NCBI RefSeq assembly: GCF_010111755.1
Contig: NC_088956.1
Span: 310,001 to 374,000, forward strand
DNA from: Nakaseomyces glabratus
Lineage: Eukaryota; Ascomycota; Saccharomycetes; Saccharomycetales; Saccharomycetaceae
DNA: 64,000 nucleotides
Direction: 5' to 3'
Part shown: positions 8,859 to 17,199 of the stretch, one piece after another
How the letters are laid out: every line of letters begins with the position of its first letter
How positions within the stretch are numbered: position 1 is the stretch's first letter
Notes under the pieces: model-generated
The model's database searches: none
What the model was told of the DNA's origin: nothing
Seen by the model: only the letters and a program-made list of their open reading frames with translations
Made by a program: the position numbers and the translations under genes

Positions 8859-11645
8859 ATGGATAACAAGATAGTTAAACCTGTTCCGAAGAAGAAATCA
8901 AGAAGCACCACACCTGTGGGTGGCTCTTCATCCTCACAAGGCCAAAAACACAAGAATACATTTGGTGCATGTTTGCGGTGTAAGTACAAGAAGATAAAAT
9001 GTGATCTGGGACCAGCTGATAGACCCGTGTCACCTCCTTGTGCAGCATGCAGAAGAAGCAGATCACATTGTTTTTTCAATGCTCCGAAGGTGAAGATAGG
9101 GAAATTAGGCAACATCCTAGATTCACAGGGGTTGCAAAGCTCACAATCCACCAGTCCCACATCTGCCTCAATGCTAAATGCAATTACACAGTCATTACAA
9201 AACCATAGAGCCATGAATGGTAATCAAAATATGCATTTAAACAATTTGAGCAATCTGGTTGGTCTGAAAAATCAAAACTTAGAGGGAGTTTCCCTAAATT
9301 CTCCAAATACAGCATTGATAGAGGCTTGCGATAGAGTTAAATCAGATACTGCTTGGAAACTAGAATTAACATCAATGCAGAGTGCTTTGGAGTTTCTTGC
9401 TAAAGCAACCAAACTTAGAAACGACTACAAGAATAACGAACCTTTCGGCTCTACAAGATCTGATGCTGCGAGTACGACGTCAGAGACAAGAGACCTAAGC
9501 GAGAAGGATAACGGTAACGAATCTGACTCAACAACTAACTCGACCTCAAAGGATACCTCAACTAGGAGTTCATATCCCAGTATCGAGGCAATCAAACCCG
9601 AGGTGCCGACACCGTCTAACCATAACTATGATCTTTTGGGTGACGGTAAACTGGTTACTATGGATGAGGCTAGAATGTTGGTAAATATTTTTTTCAATTT
9701 CATGCATCCCTTTTACCCTTACATACCACTGCATTTACAGGACTTTGACGAATTATTCAAATATCCACTACTATTACATTGCATACTGGCTATTTCAGCC
9801 AGATATAATCCGTTTGATAAGGTTGGATTCGACAACGGTATTGAAGGCAATAGAAACGTCATAATTCATAATAAATTATGGACACATTGCCAACAACTTT
9901 TATCACAAACTGTCTGGTCCCAGGCAAGCACGAGATCAATTGGTACCACCTTGGCTTTCCTTTTGTTTACAGAATGGAACCCAAGAGCAATCCACTGGGA
10001 GGTATCAGATACTGCTCATTATTTATCTGATAATAACGTTTCTTCTTCCAAAGAGGACCCTGATGGTCTGGGAGGTATTGCGACCGTGAAGAGAAGTGAC
10101 AGGATGGCATGGATGTTTACTGGTACTGCAATAAGATTGGCCCAAGAAATGGACATATTAGAAAACAACGCAAAAATTTATACAGCAGCGAACATTGCTG
10201 AAATATGCTATGCTTCCAACATGAATCTCAAACCAACATTAGGTGAGTCATTAGTATCCATTGATGGTGGGATGAAGGAGTTTGAAATAGATAATCCCAA
10301 GTCACAAGACGATATAGAAAATGAAGATCTACTAAAATTTGTGCAACTTGTTGCCCAGAATAAAGAGTCAACAAAAAAGTGGGCAATCCATAAAGCTTAT
10401 TCTGATAAACTCAAGGAAGAAAACCCTGACCTTATAATTGATCTTGAAACCGAATTCCTAAACGACGAATATAGTATAAATTACCTCGATGAGAACAGTT
10501 CCTTCTTGAAGAACCCGATTCCGTACACTACTTATCAGAAAGCCCAACTTGAATTATTGCGAATTGTCACAATCACATATCAGACAATATACTATGAAAA
10601 AATGAAAAAAAGAGTTTCAAGTGTAGATCAAAAGAAGAATTTAATGATATTGGATGTTCTTTCTCCAATCTTGAACGCATGGTATCTGAACTACTACAAA
10701 CTAATGAAACCAGTAAGCGATGAAAAGCCAGTGATAATATCCTTAGATGATTTGAGTAAATTCAAAAGAACTGCCAATATAAGAGGTGAAAGCTTTATTA
10801 GTGATTACTATTATTGCCAGTTGTACACATTTTCTTTAGCTCTTCAAGTTGAAGTGAAAGAATCCAAATTGACCCTGAATGAAATGATAAAGAGTGCAAG
10901 ATTTGTCGAACAAGCTTATCGAGCCGCGAAAGAGATACTAAAGTCTGCAATAAGGGTACACAAAGTTGATATGCTGAAATATATGCCAGTAAGGTGGGTA
11001 ATGCGAATAGTTAGATCTGCATCATTCATTGTAAAATGCTACATTACATTATGTGATCATAGCATGGCAACCAACTCGGAAGCAAAGTCAATTTTGAAAC
11101 TAAGTGGTATATTAGTTGATGACACTGTTCATATGATTAGACAAGCTGCAGTCATTCTCAAAGAATCAACTCCTGATGAGTTGCATTTAGCTAGTAAATT
11201 TTCTACAATATTGATGTTCTTATGTAAGGAAATCGATGAAAGAAAGAGGGACAATGAAAATCTCATGACAGGGAATGGCTTAAATAATGATCCCAGCCTT
11301 GAATCACAGACCACTCACAAAGAGTCTTTAGAGGCCAGTAACCATGACACAATTTCAAGTGACGCCCAAGAACCTCCCAGTGAAAACGATAGCTCTCATG
11401 ATACTACGACACAAGGCACAGCTAATTCCACACGTAAAGTTGGACCCAATTCGATAGATGAGATAGGTCAGTTTACTGCTTATCTTCCCGAGGATGTGAT
11501 CGACTGGTTTTCAGCTAGCAATAACATTGGACTGGATTTTGTTGAGCCATGGACAGAATTAATTGAACAAAAGTATATTCAAAATAAAGACGGATTCCAG
11601 GATTTCGATCAATTATTCGATGAATTTGCAATTAGACCTAGTTAG
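8859..11645 (+). CDS. ARO80: Zn2Cys6 transcription activator of aromatic amino acid catabolism
   Basis: A 928-residue zinc cluster factor. The N-terminal DNA-binding domain has cysteines at residues 38, 41, 48, 61, 64 and 71 (spacing CX2CX6CX12CX2CX6C) within basic residues. A fungal transcription-factor middle homology region starts at about residue 270 (MDEARMLVNIFFNFMHPFYP). The C-terminus is acidic and ends in a region rich in Asp, Phe and Glu that could be the activation domain. S. cerevisiae Aro80 (YDR421W, 950 aa) activates ARO9 and ARO10 in response to aromatic amino acids. Placement after HKR1 and before SIP1 is the same as in S. cerevisiae. The ATG at 8859 is the first in frame and gives family length. 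Confidence 0.93.
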   Translation: MDNKIVKPVPKKKSRSTTPVGGSSSSQGQKHKNTFGACLRCKYKKIKCDLGPADRPVSPPCAACRRSRSHCFFNAPKVKIGKLGNILDSQGLQSSQSTSPTSASMLNAITQSLQNHRAMNGNQNMHLNNLSNLVGLKNQNLEGVSLNSPNTALIEACDRVKSDTAWKLELTSMQSALEFLAKATKLRNDYKNNEPFGSTRSDAASTTSETRDLSEKDNGNESDSTTNSTSKDTSTRSSYPSIEAIKPEVPTPSNHNYDLLGDGKLVTMDEARMLVNIFFNFMHPFYPYIPLHLQDFDELFKYPLLLHCILAISARYNPFDKVGFDNGIEGNRNVIIHNKLWTHCQQLLSQTVWSQASTRSIGTTLAFLLFTEWNPRAIHWEVSDTAHYLSDNNVSSSKEDPDGLGGIATVKRSDRMAWMFTGTAIRLAQEMDILENNAKIYTAANIAEICYASNMNLKPTLGESLVSIDGGMKEFEIDNPKSQDDIENEDLLKFVQLVAQNKESTKKWAIHKAYSDKLKEENPDLIIDLETEFLNDEYSINYLDENSSFLKNPIPYTTYQKAQLELLRIVTITYQTIYYEKMKKRVSSVDQKKNLMILDVLSPILNAWYLNYYKLMKPVSDEKPVIISLDDLSKFKRTANIRGESFISDYYYCQLYTFSLALQVEVKESKLTLNEMIKSARFVEQAYRAAKEILKSAIRVHKVDMLKYMPVRWVMRIVRSASFIVKCYITLCDHSMATNSEAKSILKLSGILVDDTVHMIRQAAVILKESTPDELHLASKFSTILMFLCKEIDERKRDNENLMTGNGLNNDPSLESQTTHKESLEASNHDTISSDAQEPPSENDSSHDTTTQGTANSTRKVGPNSIDEIGQFTAYLPEDVIDWFSASNNIGLDFVEPWTELIEQKYIQNKDGFQDFDQLFDEFAIRPS

Positions 11646-11981
11646 TACGGATCCTACATAGAAAGTATAACAGTATATAGGATAGGATCATCTGTATACA
11701 ATTCAATATATTCTTAAGCTAAGATAGTTGACTGAAATCAGTTGGAAATATTAAGAAAAAACAGAAACAAACATTTGGATATACTTAAATATTAAATAAA
11801 TGCGTAAATTAACATCCTGCTGATCAAAATTATATGTGTGAAGTTTGCAAAATATGAGTTTATCATAAAGTATAAATAGATAGGTAAGCATATGCAAGTA
11901 ATTATTGACTATATAATTTATTTTATAATTATAATTCAAATGAAGAATAAAAAATGAATGTAAGTCAGTAGTCATATCTTT
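11646..11981. terminator. AT-rich convergent 3' region between ARO80 and SIP1
   Basis: The 336 bases between two convergent stop codons are very AT-rich with TATATA-like efficiency elements, for example around 11680-11730 and 11900-11940. These fit yeast 3'-end processing signals for both genes. No gene was seen. Confidence 0.5.
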
Positions 11982-14216
11982 TTATTCTTTACTCTCTAGC
12001 TGATCATTCCCACAAGGAGCGTATATAACTTGTGTTATAAACTTACCAGCATATCTAGTAGTACATGCTACACTAACAATACCATCTCTGATACTGCTCG
12101 TTAGTAAGTGCTTCAAATTCACATGAGGTATGATATGATTGATGCTAGAGTCCTGAGTTGATGGGCCTGCCACTTGATGGAATTCATGAAATATTTTGTT
12201 CAGATAAGTAGAGTTTAGATATACCGGTAAATCTGGAACCTGGTATTTCTTCAAGAATAGATTCTCAGCTTCTTCAGCATCCATTTTCCCCCCCTTCTGC
12301 AAATCACCAAATAGAGCATCCTGATTACAATCCACAACTCTATTAGTAAAGCTAGGGCGATCATAAAATGCTCGTGGGTTATTTTCGGTACCATTATCAT
12401 CATCCACATCTTCCATGTCACAGGATATTCTGAAAAGGGCTGGAATATTGTTTGAATATTCATAAACCTTGGGTTTTATAGGAGGAAAGAACTCCAAATC
12501 GTTATCACGAGTATTCGCATTATTAATTGGACTAACCGCACTGACCATGGAGTTAGTTCTACTAACACCAGTATAGTCGGAAAATTGGGTTATAGACTTT
12601 TCAAAGCTCTTTGCTGAATAATATGAAGAGTTGCGCGACGCTTGTGCCTTGCTGGGAGCAGGTGCCTGTAGATTTAGAGCCACGGGATTATTGTTTCTCA
12701 TACTTGTGGTACTATTGTCCGAACTGCCCTGAAAACCATTGTTTTCCATACCTTCTAATGTTGTATCCACAGAACTTGTATAATCACTTTGAATCTCGGA
12801 TTCATCTCTATACGGTTCAATTCGATCATAACCCCTCAAGACCTCAAACCAGTTCATAATGTTTCCCTGATCATCAGTAGCTGTTGGTAAGAAATCAGAA
12901 TGCACCAGGTTACCGTTAACCAAGAATTGCAGTCGGTAAATACCCTGAGGTAAATATAAATCAGGAACATACCATTCATTATTGTGTGAGTCATAACTTA
13001 AAGGAATCTTATTGAATTGAGAATTATCAGTAGCTAGTAGCTTACCCTCTGCGAAGAGTTTGTCATCATTTTTCAAGGAAGCGCATATTTCATTACTAAC
13101 AAGATAAACTTTAAGTTCCTTATTATTGGATTGATTTTGAGAATCCCTCCATTTCAGTATTACGTTTGTACGATCAGGGGAAGGGCTTTCACTATGTACA
13201 TGGGCGCTATTATTAGGAGTTCTTTGACCTGATGTAGGAGGCTCATTTGGTCTAATTGGTTCTAATGGTTGTAAGTTTAAATTTGGATTGGATAGTATCT
13301 TTCGTTTCACTCCAGAAAATGGTTTCAGCTTCTTGTAAGCAGCATTAGTAATAGTATGACTGTATTTATTCTCATCTTCCTTTTGTTTCGTAATCTGTTG
13401 GTTCAGCAAAGTACGATCCCCATATAATCTCATCATCATTGCAGCAGTGGCAGACGTTGGCTCCGCAGTTTCAGGTGGGTTTTTCATTATTTCAGTATGG
13501 TTACTGTTCTTCGAAGTATTGGTATCGACCTTCTTATTTAGTTCCACAGTAGAAGATTGCATGGTGTCCGCCCTTTTCCTCTTCATATCACGTTTGAGAG
13601 CTTGTTCCAACAACTCCTGATTCAGCACAACGTCTGTGCCTTGCAACATGCCTCCATCAGGGTCGCCAACAGGAACACCCGACGGTTCATAGTTGTACAG
13701 GTACGGCTTAGAGTTCACCAGCCTATTACTAGAACGTCTCCCATCTTCAGAGCGCGGAATATCAATTGAGGCTGTTCGTGTCACAACTGGCGACGGACTA
13801 GCATCCACAAATATTTCATCCCTGGACGACGAAATGGAACTCCGCTGAGAGTCCATCACATTATTTATTGTCCGGAAAGGCAGGTTCTTACGCTTCGCCG
13901 CCGCTGCCTCAGCAACTTCCTTCAAAGACATCTTCAAAGCAACTATGCTGGGCCTGTGCTCACTCATCGCCCTGCTATGCTGCGCATTTATATCATCCGA
14001 ATCACCCTGAGGAGACTCGTCCCCGTGCGTAACCTCCCGTTTGATCGTCTGCACAGTAGCATTAGAAGGCCCGGGACTTGATATGTGCAACGCAGACCCA
14101 TCGCCCATCGACGACGTCAGCGACAGCCCAGCCATATTCACATCAATGCTCTCGTCTGCCTCGGGCTCAGACGCCTCCTTCGTCACCGAGTAATCCTCCT
14201 TGAACAAAGAATGCAT
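11982..14216 (-). CDS. SIP1: Snf1 (AMPK) complex beta subunit Sip1
   Basis: The start is the ATG at 14216 (MHSLFKEDYS), giving 744 residues; the frame extends only 21 codons further upstream, with no other ATG, before a stop. The long N-terminal half is Ser/Asn-rich. A glycogen-binding-like (CBM48) domain spans about 352-469 with the WYVPDLYLPQGIYRLQF core. The C-terminal ASC domain (about 659-744, VPDLPVYLNSTYLNKIF...VNLKHLLTSSIRDG) binds Snf1 and Snf4. These motifs match S. cerevisiae Sip1 (YDR422C, 815 aa) better than Sip2 or Gal83. The family tethers the kinase to locations and substrates. The S. cerevisiae protein begins MGN and is N-myristoylated for vacuolar targeting. The visible start here aligns to an internal segment of that protein, and no MG start was found upstream. 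Confidence 0.93.
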   Translation of the reverse strand: MHSLFKEDYSVTKEASEPEADESIDVNMAGLSLTSSMGDGSALHISSPGPSNATVQTIKREVTHGDESPQGDSDDINAQHSRAMSEHRPSIVALKMSLKEVAEAAAAKRKNLPFRTINNVMDSQRSSISSSRDEIFVDASPSPVVTRTASIDIPRSEDGRRSSNRLVNSKPYLYNYEPSGVPVGDPDGGMLQGTDVVLNQELLEQALKRDMKRKRADTMQSSTVELNKKVDTNTSKNSNHTEIMKNPPETAEPTSATAAMMMRLYGDRTLLNQQITKQKEDENKYSHTITNAAYKKLKPFSGVKRKILSNPNLNLQPLEPIRPNEPPTSGQRTPNNSAHVHSESPSPDRTNVILKWRDSQNQSNNKELKVYLVSNEICASLKNDDKLFAEGKLLATDNSQFNKIPLSYDSHNNEWYVPDLYLPQGIYRLQFLVNGNLVHSDFLPTATDDQGNIMNWFEVLRGYDRIEPYRDESEIQSDYTSSVDTTLEGMENNGFQGSSDNSTTSMRNNNPVALNLQAPAPSKAQASRNSSYYSAKSFEKSITQFSDYTGVSRTNSMVSAVSPINNANTRDNDLEFFPPIKPKVYEYSNNIPALFRISCDMEDVDDDNGTENNPRAFYDRPSFTNRVVDCNQDALFGDLQKGGKMDAEEAENLFLKKYQVPDLPVYLNSTYLNKIFHEFHQVAGPSTQDSSINHIIPHVNLKHLLTSSIRDGIVSVACTTRYAGKFITQVIYAPCGNDQLESKE

Positions 14217-14725
14217 CGTTCCCACACACTCTCTCCTCTGTCGTCCTGCTTGTACCACCTTATGGATTACTAAATACAACTCCTTTTATTAATTGAACCC
14301 CTCCATTGTTGGCTATTGCCTGCATTGTTCGAAAGTTTTTCACTTTTTTGCAAAACTTCCATTTTTCTCGCCTCCTGCGGTAGTCATCTTGGCAAAGAAA
14401 GCAAAGATCAAGAAAAGACCGTTCATCCCACAGAAATCACCGTAGGCGGTCCTATATTCTCTGCTTCGATGGTTCCTCACTTCCATTATCGACAAGAAAA
14501 AATGGAAGAGTCACATGATATGCAATACTGTTATAGACTCTCCTCTGGCACTGTGCCCGATATACATGCTTATGTATCCGTTTTTGCCTTTATATGTGTA
14601 TTTGCACCATGTGTGGTATCGCCGTGGCTAATTGCGAAAACGTTTTAGTGAATGTGAATTGATTTATGTATGTACTATATACGCCGCTATGCATTATTGA
14701 AAAGGGAGAGCTTCCCGTGCAGAGC
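14217..14725. promoter_or_regulatory. SIP1 promoter / CAD1 3' region
   Basis: About 510 bases lie between the start of SIP1 and the stop of CAD1, both on the minus strand. No gene is supported. A short upstream ORF on the minus strand (ATG GAG GGG TTC AAT TAA, about 14294-14311) precedes SIP1 and would lie in its leader if transcription starts upstream of it. Confidence 0.4.
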
Positions 14726-16186
14726 CTATGAAGAGATATGCTTTGCGAGGGTGCGTTGCAGGTCTCCCGCTTTGATCACGACGTGCCGCTTTGGTACTAT
14801 GTCCGTGCCGTCGCCATCGTCAGATATTTTGGCTTTGTTCATCAGCTCAGCACACAAGTTCTCGAAATCGAGCGAGTCGTATCCGATACTGGGCCCCACA
14901 GTACCGCAGATATCCTCGCACCGCAGTACCGGCTTGCCTTCGCTGCTCCTTGCGTCCCTCTCATGTCGTGTGCGCTTCAAGAGCTGTAGCACTGTGCTCA
15001 AGGGCTCTCTGTATATTATATGTTGCGTCAGAAGCTCACACCGTAGCTCCACATCGTCCAGGTTCATGTCTGCTATCTTCTTGCCCACGGGGGTTGCCTT
15101 AGCCTCGTTCTCCAATTGACGTGTAGGACAGCTGTTAGCTTTGTTCTGGCAACTACATGTGAAATCCCCGAGGATATCCTCCGAGTTGTCATCGAGCATG
15201 GGTATCGGCGAGTTTATCACCGTATCTAGGATGCCACCGTTGTTCATTGCAGAGCTCTCTCTCCTCATCACCATGTTCTCCCTGGAGTACTTGATGTCCT
15301 CCCCAGGGAATGCTAATTGCGGTTCTATCCGTGTCGTCGTGTCGTTAATGTCGTTTATGTCGCTTATGTCCGTGGCTATCGCAGGCAAACCGAACGTGCT
15401 GTTGCTGTTGGAGATAGCAAAATTGAAGGACTCTAGCCCAGCTTGCTTAGCGACCATATCGTTCTCTCCCCAGTTGTTCGTTATTACAGGGGAATTGCCA
15501 AAGCTGATGTTATCAAATGGGTAGAAAGATTGGTCGTTCATTAAGTTTGACAGCTTGGAATCCTGGTCAAATATCGAGTCCATCCACGATCCAGTAGACT
15601 CCAGCCTGTTGGCCGCTGTTCTTTGTAGATCGTTAATCACTGAGGGGGAAGTGTCAAACGATGTGTTCGTAGTGGTGGGTGTGTGCGACAAAACTCCTCT
15701 TTCCTCCGAAGTAACCGACACAGAAGATGTATTGGACTCCAGCTTAACATGAGGAGAGCTCTTCTTACTGGAAGTTTTATCCGCTTGCTTATCGGAACCC
15801 GCTGTGGTGATGTTCGTAGGGCTGTTCATGAAGTTAGTCGCGCTCGGCTGCTCGGGCACAACTTCAACGCTTTTCAAGTCATCGGCCTTGATCTCCTTCA
15901 ACCTCTTGAGAATCCCTTGGTCCTTCTCGTTAGCAGGCCTGTACTTGGTCACCTCCGTAAGCAACTCACTCAGACACTCCTTCAAGTACTCCGTCTCACT
16001 ATTCTTCTTGCTGTTCATTCCTTTCAAAACCACTATAGTCTCCTCTAAAGCCCGCAGTTTCGCCTCCTTCCGCTCCCGAAACGCCCGCTGCGCAGCCCGG
16101 TTCTGCGCCGTACGCTTATTCTTGGCCTCAGTGTCAATAATCTTCCGCCCAGCCTTCTTCTTCCCTTCCTTGCTAACCTTCGACAT
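14726..16186 (-). CDS. CAD1: Yap1-family bZIP stress transcription factor (Cad1/Yap2)
   Basis: The start is the ATG at 16186 (MSKVSKEGKKKAGRK), giving 486 residues; the frame upstream of it has no ATG. The basic region with the AP-1 signature NRAAQRAFRERK lies at residues 29-40 and the leucine zipper at about 44-80. A short cysteine cluster (FTCSCQNKANSC, about 340-352) corresponds to the n-CRD of Yap1. The C-terminal cysteine-rich domain (RCEDIC...LCAELMNKAK, about 420-460) includes the redox nuclear export region. Yap-type factors bind TTACTAA/TTACGTAA sites and activate oxidative, metal and drug defence. Synteny between SIP1 and DYN2 indicates CAD1 (YDR423C) rather than YAP1. It is longer than the 409-aa S. 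cerevisiae Cad1. Confidence 0.9.
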   Translation of the reverse strand: MSKVSKEGKKKAGRKIIDTEAKNKRTAQNRAAQRAFRERKEAKLRALEETIVVLKGMNSKKNSETEYLKECLSELLTEVTKYRPANEKDQGILKRLKEIKADDLKSVEVVPEQPSATNFMNSPTNITTAGSDKQADKTSSKKSSPHVKLESNTSSVSVTSEERGVLSHTPTTTNTSFDTSPSVINDLQRTAANRLESTGSWMDSIFDQDSKLSNLMNDQSFYPFDNISFGNSPVITNNWGENDMVAKQAGLESFNFAISNSNSTFGLPAIATDISDINDINDTTTRIEPQLAFPGEDIKYSRENMVMRRESSAMNNGGILDTVINSPIPMLDDNSEDILGDFTCSCQNKANSCPTRQLENEAKATPVGKKIADMNLDDVELRCELLTQHIIYREPLSTVLQLLKRTRHERDARSSEGKPVLRCEDICGTVGPSIGYDSLDFENLCAELMNKAKISDDGDGTDIVPKRHVVIKAGDLQRTLAKHISS

Positions 16187-16559
16187 CCTTTTCCCAGTCC
16201 TCTCCAGTACCACTGACACGCTTATCCCACAATTCAGAGTACCTAGCACAATTATCAGTGGTAGCCTAGCGTACTAGATGGTGCTTTGAATGCCTGCACT
16301 GCCTCAATATGTACTCTTAACGTCCTGTATTGTAGCTACTAGCCATTGCCATTGTTAATCGGAGCTTCGCACCCAACTTTTTACCGGTGACATCCGCATT
16401 GGCAGGACGACACATCACATGATAGCTGTATCTGACACTAATAGTATACAAAGTCTGTGCATCTATTTTATATGCGGCTACATATGTTTCATGAAGTTAT
16501 ATATCCACGTCTGGCTCTTTTGAGCATCCTTTCTTTCCTTTGTGGCCCAACGCCTGACC
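16187..16559. promoter_or_regulatory. CAD1 promoter / DYN2 3' region
   Basis: The 373 bases upstream of CAD1 also carry the end of DYN2. No coding frame with support and no clear Yap-type TTACTAA element was found by eye. Confidence 0.35.
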
Positions 16560-17038
16560 TTATGTCTTGAACACCAGCAGCGCCAGAGGTCCCACATAGA
16601 AGTACACAAACTTGCCCTTCTCATGCGTAACGTAGCTGCCGAAGCTCCTACCCACAATGACATGCCAGGTGTGGCCATACCGGGAGTCCATCTCTTTCTT
16701 GATCACACTCGCAATCTCCCGCTCTAGCGTGTGCTCTCGCATGGCTTCCTCAGCGATGCGGAACACCTCCTGCTGCATCTCATCGCCCATATCAGAGGCC
16801 TTCACTATAACTGTATCATATCTCCCAAGCTCCTCCAGTGGCCCCCCAGTGGCCCCCAGTGGCCCCCAGTGGCCCCCAGTGGCTTTCTGTCCAGCGAGAG
16901 GGCCATAGCCTTACATCCCAACTGTGCGACTTGCAAGTTTATAGTTAGTCAACTGCACACACACCATATTCATGACAGGGTCGCGACCCAGCACTACAGA
17001 ACAACATCACACCACAACATAAACATACCTTGATCCAT
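16560..17038 (-). CDS. DYN2: Dynein light chain 1 (LC8), spliced
   Basis: Exon 1 is only ATGGATCAAG (17038-17029), followed at once by a perfect GTATGT donor (17028-17023). The main exon is 16810-16560. Joining at the CAG ending at 16811 gives 86 residues starting [11 protein letters not shown], which matches the S. cerevisiae N-terminal segment PIVKASD. The LC8 core ([20 protein letters not shown], then [18 protein letters not shown]) is complete. LC8 is a dimerisation hub for the dynein motor and the nuclear pore. S. cerevisiae DYN2 (YDR424C, 92 aa) has two introns. A tiny middle exon ending near a GTAAGG at about 16913 cannot be excluded. Any model that reads through the repeat between 16835 and 16882 seems less likely. 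Confidence 0.88.
16811..17028 (-). other. DYN2 intron (single-intron model)
   Basis: The donor is GTATGT at 17028-17023. The branch sequence GACTAAC lies at 16950-16944 and the acceptor CAG ends at 16811, for a length of 218 nt. The branch A (16945) to acceptor distance is 134 nt, long for yeast. The first YAG after the branch (CAG at 16924-16922) would give an immediate stop after a few codons. A C/G-rich tandem repeat fills the space before the used acceptor. Confidence 0.65.
16835..16882 (-). repeat. 10-bp G-rich minisatellite in DYN2 intron, G-quadruplex motif
   Basis: Five CCACT units on the sense strand are separated by G-runs of 5, 5, 5 and 6, with period 10 or 11 bp. Four runs of at least five G with 5-nt loops satisfy the usual G-quadruplex pattern on the DYN2 sense strand, and so in the pre-mRNA. 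CCACTGG is also nearly self-complementary. The block lies between branch point and acceptor. Confidence 0.85.
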
Positions 17039-17199
17039 CTTGCACTTGCTGCTGTGACACTAGTTTGTTATTAGTTTGGCTTGCAAGCTCATCTTAAAGG
17101 GAGAAAAAGGCCGAAAAGGTGTCAAAAGGAGCTTTAAGAGGTGTCACAACCATATTCTGGAGTTGAACATAGAAGTAACAGATAAACGAACAGCATACA
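17039..17199. promoter_or_regulatory. Divergent promoter DYN2 / SNX41
   Basis: Only 161 bases separate the two start codons, which point away from each other. Both genes must share this short control region. No specific factor site was recognised. Confidence 0.5.

Noticed and set aside
15804..16277. 157-codon plus-strand frame opposite CAD1
   Set aside because: Shadow of the bZIP gene; hydrophobic composition comes from reverse reading of Lys/Glu codons.
16835..16921. DYN2 repeat translated as part of an extended N-terminus
   Set aside because: It needs an AAG acceptor and would add a Gly/Trp/His repeat not known in LC8 proteins; splicing at CAG 16811 restores the family N-terminus.
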